The translations under genes and the position numbers were made by a program. 64,000 nucleotides of DNA from NCBI GenBank assembly GCA_002633005.1, contig NMRA01000140.1, forward strand, positions 298,367 through 362,366. Reading direction: 5' to 3'. How positions within the stretch are numbered: position 1 is the first letter of the stretch; each line of letters opens with the position of its first letter. The notes below the pieces were generated by a model. The model saw only the letters and a program-made list of their open reading frames with translations, was not told the DNA's origin and searched no databases. Positions 57,571-64,000 of the stretch are shown piece by piece. Source of the stretch: Phoronis australis (taxonomy: Eukaryota > Phoronida > Phoronidae).

Positions 57571-59346
57571 TTTGAAGATTTTGAAAAATGGAAATGGTGA
57601 CTCAATGCTCTAATAAAAGTGAAGAAAAACATCACACCTGACAAAACATCTAAAATAACTCTGTATATGTATATACATATATCATAAAATTTACTGAGTA
57701 CATGACAGTGTTGTCTGTTGGCACCTTTAATGCATGCTGTACTCTTTCAAACTCTCAGTATATTTGTTGTATTCAAAAAATTTTGCCCACAAAAAGAGGG
57801 GCTACTGTCACACTATTGATGTATCACAAAACGTACAATCTGTAACGAATGACACGTGTTAAACCACTGGTAAAATAAGTTTAAAGATTAGCAGCCAGGT
57901 GGCAACACAGTCATTTTATCATATGACCAGCTGTTATTGTTCTCATAAGTAAAAAGCAATAAACGGCAGCAGAAGAGGAGAGTCCTCCGACGTCTCGTCT
58001 ACACACAACCAGTTTTCCTATGTGATTTTGAATACGATTTTTCAACCACTATCAACACTCAGCTTGTCGCATATGACTCTCTATGCAACTTTTTTGCTCA
58101 TACAGTCATGTTAGAACACATAGTTGTATACAATAGTTCATATACAAAGTTGTGAAAGGTGCACGTGAAACATTGTGCAGACAGGGCTGAACAAACACTG
58201 GTTCTCTGTTACAAAAAGAGTCTTACTGTGTTATGGCAACTTCTTTGACATAGCCTTAAACAAAGACAAGGGAATGTCACAACAAGATTAAATACCAGCT
58301 TCATATGTAATGACAGGAATTTGATTCTCAATTAATTATTTCTACCCAAATGTATCAAAAATGTTTATTTCAAAAAACGAAAGAATGAAAAATTTAGTCT
58401 ACAAAGTTTGACGTCTGCCCGTCAGAGAGTTTAAAACAAAGAAAACTGAATGGGAAGCACGGAAAGGTTTCCACAAAAATACCTTTTTCCTAAAAATTGT
58501 GGAAAGTTCACTCCTTTCTGACATCTTAGAGTGTGACGAACTAAATGAAAGCTGTCTATAGTGCTTCGTACTACAAAAATGAGATAGTAACAACATCCCA
58601 AACTTGACCTTGCTTTCAGGTAAATACATGCAAGATGAAAGACAAGACAGGTGGTGCACACGCCCCCGTAAACTCTTCGGGGTTATTAGAAGTATGTGGA
58701 CATGAATTGGGTCACTTTGAAATGGCAAAATACAGGTATCACGGCTCACAAAATTAGCTCAGCACATGGATGTGCCAGTCAAGACAGTCATGCTGTCGAC
58801 CCACGCACTGAATCAGCTGGGCATAAGTTGGGAATGAGAGTTTAGAAAGCGAGTACCGTGACTGTTATCCGAGTCTTGTGTGTTCAGCTGACACTGTACT
58901 TATAGTCTACGTATGGTGAATCTTTATGAATTCAGTACACGATGTGATGAAACGTGAAATTATATGTTCCATAAAATGTCTCAACAAAAATAAAACATTG
59001 GAAAATTCTACTTGGTTACTAGCATGATTTGAGCTGTGTATCTGTCCCTATAAAACAACAATGGTAACTTTGAATTATTTATCCTAACACCAACAGTTCT
59101 GGAGGTAGGCAACTATTTTTGGAAACAACTGAGCAGCTGTCAGATATAAATTGACTGACAAACAGTTACTGAATTGATCGACAGTATATTAGGAGACTTT
59201 GACTTTCAGTTATAAAACTTTTAAAAAGCTGTCATAACTTCAGGTTCGGCCAAAGAAAATAACTCTTGATTTAGACAAATTAGCGCTATAAAAATGTCTC
59301 GACTTGTGTCTAAGGTCCACTATAAAATTAGTCTCAACTTGTTTCT

Positions 59347-59745
59347 AAAATCCGATCCACACGCAGCCTACACTAGAACAACATGCACTAGTGCAACTTA
59401 CCTCACTTTTAAGTGGAGTTTCCACACACACATATCTGATAACTAGGGTAAGGCAGAAGTTGTCTTTCTGGGGGTAACAATGAACACCTTATGCCAAAAC
59501 GCATCGCAAAAGATGTCTGTATATAGCTGTTAATTACTTACGCCTTGCCCCGGGTTAGCGGCCACATAACGTAACATTTTGAGGTGCATGTTACCCTAGA
59601 ACAGAACAAATTACTCCACCTCAATAAGGTAGAGTAAGTTGCCACAAGTGGGGTAAGTTGCACTTTAAGCGTCCACACAGCCCTCAAATCAAGTGACAAC
59701 TCGTTCCTGGAGTAACTTGTTCTAGGGTAAGTCTGTGAGTGGACG
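59347..59745. repeat. Possible eroded MITE / inverted-repeat region
   Basis: CACTAGAACAACATGCACTAG near the left is partly mirrored by the reverse of ACTTGTTCTAGGGTAAGT near the right. GTAAGTTGC words recur in the interior. Ends not defined. Confidence 0.3.
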
Positions 59746-59932
59746 GCACTCAAGTTATTTGGGAAATGCTTTCTTGGCATGGGATGAATTGAGAGTTCAT
59801 AAAAACTTAAGACCTCGTACAGTTCATAAAACAACACAATAGGTCGAGCCAAGTTCTCAAACTGGTCTCAAATGTAACGTCTATCTGTTATTTCTTTGTA
59901 AGCCTACAAATCACTTCCAATTTGAACGAGAA

Positions 59933-60010
59933 ACAAGTACAGAGGATTATGACAAGTACAGAGTATTATAACAGGTACAGAGCATTATGACAAGTACAGA
60001 GCATTATAAC
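59933..60010. repeat. 19-bp tandem repeat, 4 units
   Basis: Four imperfect copies of AAGTACAGAGNATTATGAC. Confidence 0.8.
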
Positions 60011-61783
60011 CTTTTGTGGTCTACAGAACTTCTTTACTAATTCAGCACACCATATGTCAGACAAATGAAATTCTATTTTGCCAAATTTCACAACAAAAAC
60101 AAAGATTAAGAAAATTTTAATCTACCATTAGCTTGTTTGCATTGTGTACATGTCACAAAAGAACATTTCCTGCAAGGTGATCAACCTTGTAAAAAGGGAA
60201 ACAATCACAAGTTTTGCAATTATTTTGTGCGAAAAGAGGCTAGTAGAAAGTAACCGGAAATAAAGTTTGTTCTTTGACAGGATTTATAGTACAACATAGC
60301 TAGCAAAATCTCTACCAGAGTCTCACATTGTGAGCTTGCTGTGTTCTAATCAGCAAGGAAAAGTGTTTCCTCAATAGCCAATAGAACTCCTCAAGTGGTG
60401 TGTTGATAAAACAACAGTTACTTCACCAAAACTACACATGTTCCTAATGTGGTAAACCACAGGCTATCTGTGCCTTGTTTAATTGTTTAGAATGGCATGG
60501 CAAATTTCACACTAAGGCTACCATAAAAACACATATTCCGCCAACTTTACCAATACATGATGTTCAAAACTTACTGATAAACCATGGACTCTTGCTTATG
60601 TCTATTGGATTACATAGCCCAATACACATAAAGTGACAATTACTAACAGTCCGTTAATTAGCATACAGGTGGTTGACTTCACACCTAACAAAAGCTATTG
60701 ATGCTTTTTTACTTTTGGCTGAGGATTCCCTCCAAGTCCAAGCTGGTTGAGATCACCTCAGTTGAAATTTGACATAAGTGCACTATATGGCAGGCTTTTA
60801 TAGTGATGTAATTATGTAAGGTAACAGGAAATGAAGATTGGATGTATCAAAGTGTGTCAATGTGTGTATTCCTTTCTGTAGCAAGGTAGGGTTGAATTAC
60901 CTGCAGGGCACATGTATTGTACTAGTCTATGAATGACAGGCAGGTTGGTTGAACAGGCAGAGTGTATCCCATAAATCAAAAGATCATTTATAGCTATCTA
61001 TTATGTGATAAATTACCTGAATTGATGGCCTACCTGAGGCTAAGTCATTTAGGCCTATAAAAGTACACAAAGGGGCGAGATTGATTACCTTTGAGTCTAT
61101 CATGATCAGCTAAACACTAACACAGAGGTACAGCAGTACTTTTTAATTAAAAATGATAAATGACATTTTTTGTTTTCGAAGATACACTTCATATTAATGC
61201 AAAAAGTGCTTAGAAGATTTCATCACATTTCGTTTCATGTACGTGAACAGTACAAACACTTCTAGAAGCATAACAGTGTTCTCCACGACCTGTGTTAACA
61301 TGTGCTGTGACCAGTTCACCAGCACTTGTGACATTTTTGAATGGCTTCCGACAGGTTAGGGTTTCCAGGTGCTGAGAGTACAGTGGCTAGATATGCTTGT
61401 AAATAAAAAATGTGTAACATGTATGTCAGTATCAGTTTTTAAAAACAAAAGGTTGAACAAATATTTTTTCTGTACTGCTCAAGTACACCTGTGTTGAGTT
61501 CAATAAGTCTTGCAAGAAAAGCAAGATCTAGCGAGATATCGCTAAGTATGTTCAATGAGAACATGTGATTTTGGCAAAAATTTCTCACTACGAGACAGCT
61601 GCTGAACTCGACCTTGGAAACAAGGCACTAGTAAATGTGTGCTGAAGAACACAGGCGTGCAAGTACATTAGCACTTTTGAAATAAGCCAACGCCTTGGCA
61701 TGTTCAGGTACAGTTTACCTATGCGTTCTTCTGACATTTTTGGGTTTACAGTAGTGGAGAACACCGAAAAATTTACTTAAATA

Positions 61784-63803
61784 ATGTTTAACGAAATAAA
61801 ATCTTATTTTTCTACCCTATGCTTTGTTTTAATGACGACAATTCATCGAAGTATGTGCATAAGAAAAGTGCAGAATAGTACCCTACAAGACCTATCCCTT
61901 GAAGCATGTTTGGTACTTGGTGAGATACTGAATGACGAAAACATGGTGAAATTTGCCCACTCCAAATTTTAGAGTCAGTTCAAATCAATGGGGATTAGGA
62001 CAATGAACATACCAGCTGTTTAATAAAATCCCTGAGATCGCCAGCATTTTAATAAATGACACTAAACACTAACGTTGCATGGTTGCTCATTTCATCTTGG
62101 ACCACACCGTTTCTTAGACTTTATGAAGATATTTCTAACACTTTACAGTCAAAAAAACTATGACTGCTCCCATTAAGAGTAAACACAATCAAACTGCGCA
62201 TCTGTTGGTGCCAGTCAACATGTGTTACCCAACGACAGGACTTGACGACTTGCCAAAAAAACCTGCAGTCTCACAAGGGTGACTCATAATTTACATCACA
62301 CCTATAAGAGCATTATGGCCTCCACTGTGGACAGAGCAAGCTCATGGGGTCGGCTGGGAGACTGGCTGACATCAGCTGGTCAAGTAAAACAGACACCAGA
62401 CAAACACTTGATGTACATAGGTGCAGAGTTCTCAGGGTCATTCGGGTTTTCTACCACCATGAAATGACACATTTTGAACAATAGTTGGCCAGACTCTTCT
62501 CATCCACTCAATTATATAAGTGACCACTTTAAGACACCTTTAAGAGACCAATGCCCATTAGTCATGAAGAGCTCCTCAAGTCAAAACCAGAATCAGAAAT
62601 GTTTTTATATCTAGGCATTGACCTCATAATACAGGAGACTTAATACATAACAACTTTACAGTGATTCGACTCTAAGCACTGTTGCTCTTGAAATATACAG
62701 CGCCAGGCTTTTTAGTTCACAAAGATCATGGCTTAGAAATAATGCAACTATTCTGGTATCATCTGTCATATTCGTCAACAAATTTCTGGAAAACATCACC
62801 AAGGAACTGTTTAATCTGACCAGTATTGCTCCTCAGCTCGGATCTATGTGAGGTCCGAGGTCAGACAAGCCTTTCAGAAGCCTACCAAAAATCAACTGAC
62901 TGGTCTTGCATTTGCATCAAACCATTATCTGTATCACTCCTGCTAAAAATGGTAATTCTTCACTTATTCCATGCAAAAATAACTAAAATTTTAATTTTTC
63001 TATTTTTCAAAAGCAGATTACTTGGCAGGTAATGTGACTACGTCTGCCAACTGTTCTTTCATGATATCTGCATACAACAAACAACAGGCATACATACGAT
63101 TGGCTAAACTTTTCCTAACAGTTGTTTTAGTTGAGAAATTAAATTGAATTTCATTTGACAGCCATAATGTGGGTAACTAGGTTAAGAATTACTGCATAAT
63201 AAATATTTATCAATGCAAGAAATCAACTCTGGCTGCCAGAAAGTCTGAAGTCCCTGATTAAAGCTATCACCTCGTCTGCGGGCATGACTGCATGCAAAAA
63301 ATAATTTCATTCCCTATATTGATATCTGCATCACACCCACCATTATGGTAGTCACCACCTGTTAACTATATCAGTCCCCTTTGAAGTTGCCAATGCACAG
63401 CAGTACAGTGTCAAGCTAAAGCCCCAGGATAGATGGACTATTATAAACAGTTTAGATTGGCTTGTGTTTGCAGTGGCCAACCAATATGAGCCACAATTCG
63501 TGCTTGTACACACAGGCAATGGGTGTGCAGATGACTTTGTAAATGTTTTCACAGCTGGGACCTCACTCTCAGCCAAATACCAACACTTTAGAGTCAAAAT
63601 ATGGACCCAGCATAACAGCTGCACTGCCTGGATCCAATATATTAAATTTTATCTTAGACCCCTTTACAGTATTGAAGTGGGTTGAATCTCTACTAAAAAA
63701 TTCCATGAATTCAATCCAAGGAGACATCTCACTGTTCAACAAAATCAGCATCCTGTGGTCAATACNTGGAGACATGTTGTCTATCAGCCATTTTGCTTTC
63801 TAA
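61784..63803 (+). pseudogene. Chain of broken plus-strand reading frames of unknown origin
   Basis: Successive plus-strand pieces have protein-like composition but change frame or hit stops. They are 61784-61972 (ATG-initiated, 62 codons), 62160-62284, 62279-62467, about 62734-62851, and about 63380-63803 with one frame change near 63610. Typical segments are VPVNMCYPTTGLDDLP, SSWGRLGDWLTSAGQ, NKFLENITKELFNLTS, VLVHTGNGCADDFVN and WVESLLKNSMNSIQGD. No catalytic motif or known domain is recognised. It reads like one long decayed coding sequence, probably from a mobile or captured element, but its identity is not established. Confidence 0.35.
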
Positions 63804-64000
63804 CTAGAGACGAGACTTTTGTCTGAATTTTTAGTTGACATTGTCACTTTTTATTGATTACAAGTGGACCACCAGAGCAATAACTAGGAAATATTTTTAG
63901 TGTTTGTGCTTTGCAGGGGTTCTATGCCATGCAAATCAGCCGAAAAGCTACTATCCCGACAGAACGGGACTTAGTGATATAAACTGCGTAGTAAGATGGT

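Larger units (their letters stand above)
57571..61783. other. No exon recognised (upstream intron or 5' flank of NHS-family gene)
   Basis: AT-rich. No splice-consistent frame encodes the expected N-terminal WAVE-homology start. Contains an inverted-repeat region (59.35-59.75 kb) and a short tandem repeat (59.93-60.01 kb). Confidence 0.45.

Noticed and set aside
1-64000. CRISPR arrays, operons, bacterial promoters or Shine-Dalgarno sites
   Set aside because: Intron-bearing animal genes and eukaryotic transposons throughout; the tandem repeats present lack spacer structure.

Overview
This window is animal nuclear DNA. The genes have introns with GT..AG junctions in consistent phase, coding density is low, and old LINE and MITE copies are abundant. 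Recognisable proteins include a Nance-Horan/NHS-family protein, mitochondrial complex I subunit NDUFB2, a VWA + DUF4537 protein and a THAP zinc finger. Together with strong heterozygosity (see below), the composition suggests a marine invertebrate. A deuterostome such as a hemichordate, echinoderm or cephalochordate is plausible, but the species is not proven.

Layout. 1-0.5 kb: 5' part of a THAP-domain gene on the minus strand, running off the left edge and carrying a frameshift. 0.5-9.2 kb: no convincing gene. 9.26-9.70 kb: terminal exon of an SGNH-hydrolase-like protein, followed at once by a decayed Tx1/L1-clade LINE (9.8-11.6 kb) that carries a TA-flanked MITE. 13.4-13.9 kb: a decayed Cys-rich mobile-element-associated gene (minus). 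16.3-16.9 kb: a LINE ORF1 fragment. 17.2-18.3 kb: a TIR element containing a tRNA-like sequence and an assembly gap. 21.8-23.7 kb: the last two coding exons of NDUFB2 (minus). 20.9-29.8 kb: MITEs and non-autonomous hAT-like elements, several with target-site duplications.

31.06-39.77 kb: a complete six-coding-exon plus-strand gene. Its reconstructed product is 951 residues: VWA domain with intact MIDAS, Tyr/Pro/His-rich linker, DUF4537-like (Tudor-like) region and a charged coiled-coil tail, resembling C11orf16/VWA3B-type proteins. 41.8-42.1 kb: terminal exon of a promethin/LDAF1-like membrane protein (minus). 45.0-57.5 kb: six 3' coding exons of an NHS/NHSL/GUKH-family gene (minus) whose first exons are not seen. 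57.5-64 kb: non-coding, except for a chain of broken unknown reading frames at 61.8-63.8 kb.

Three places (12008, 33287, 34968) show a single N joining two near-identical direct copies of about 545-630 bp. These are best read as overlapping contig ends from two haplotypes that were abutted rather than merged. Two of them duplicate exon parts of the VWA-DUF4537 gene and will corrupt automatic gene models. The genes are unrelated housekeeping, cytoskeletal and structural genes; no operon-like or defence system is evident. The most unexplained item is the broken reading-frame chain at the right end.
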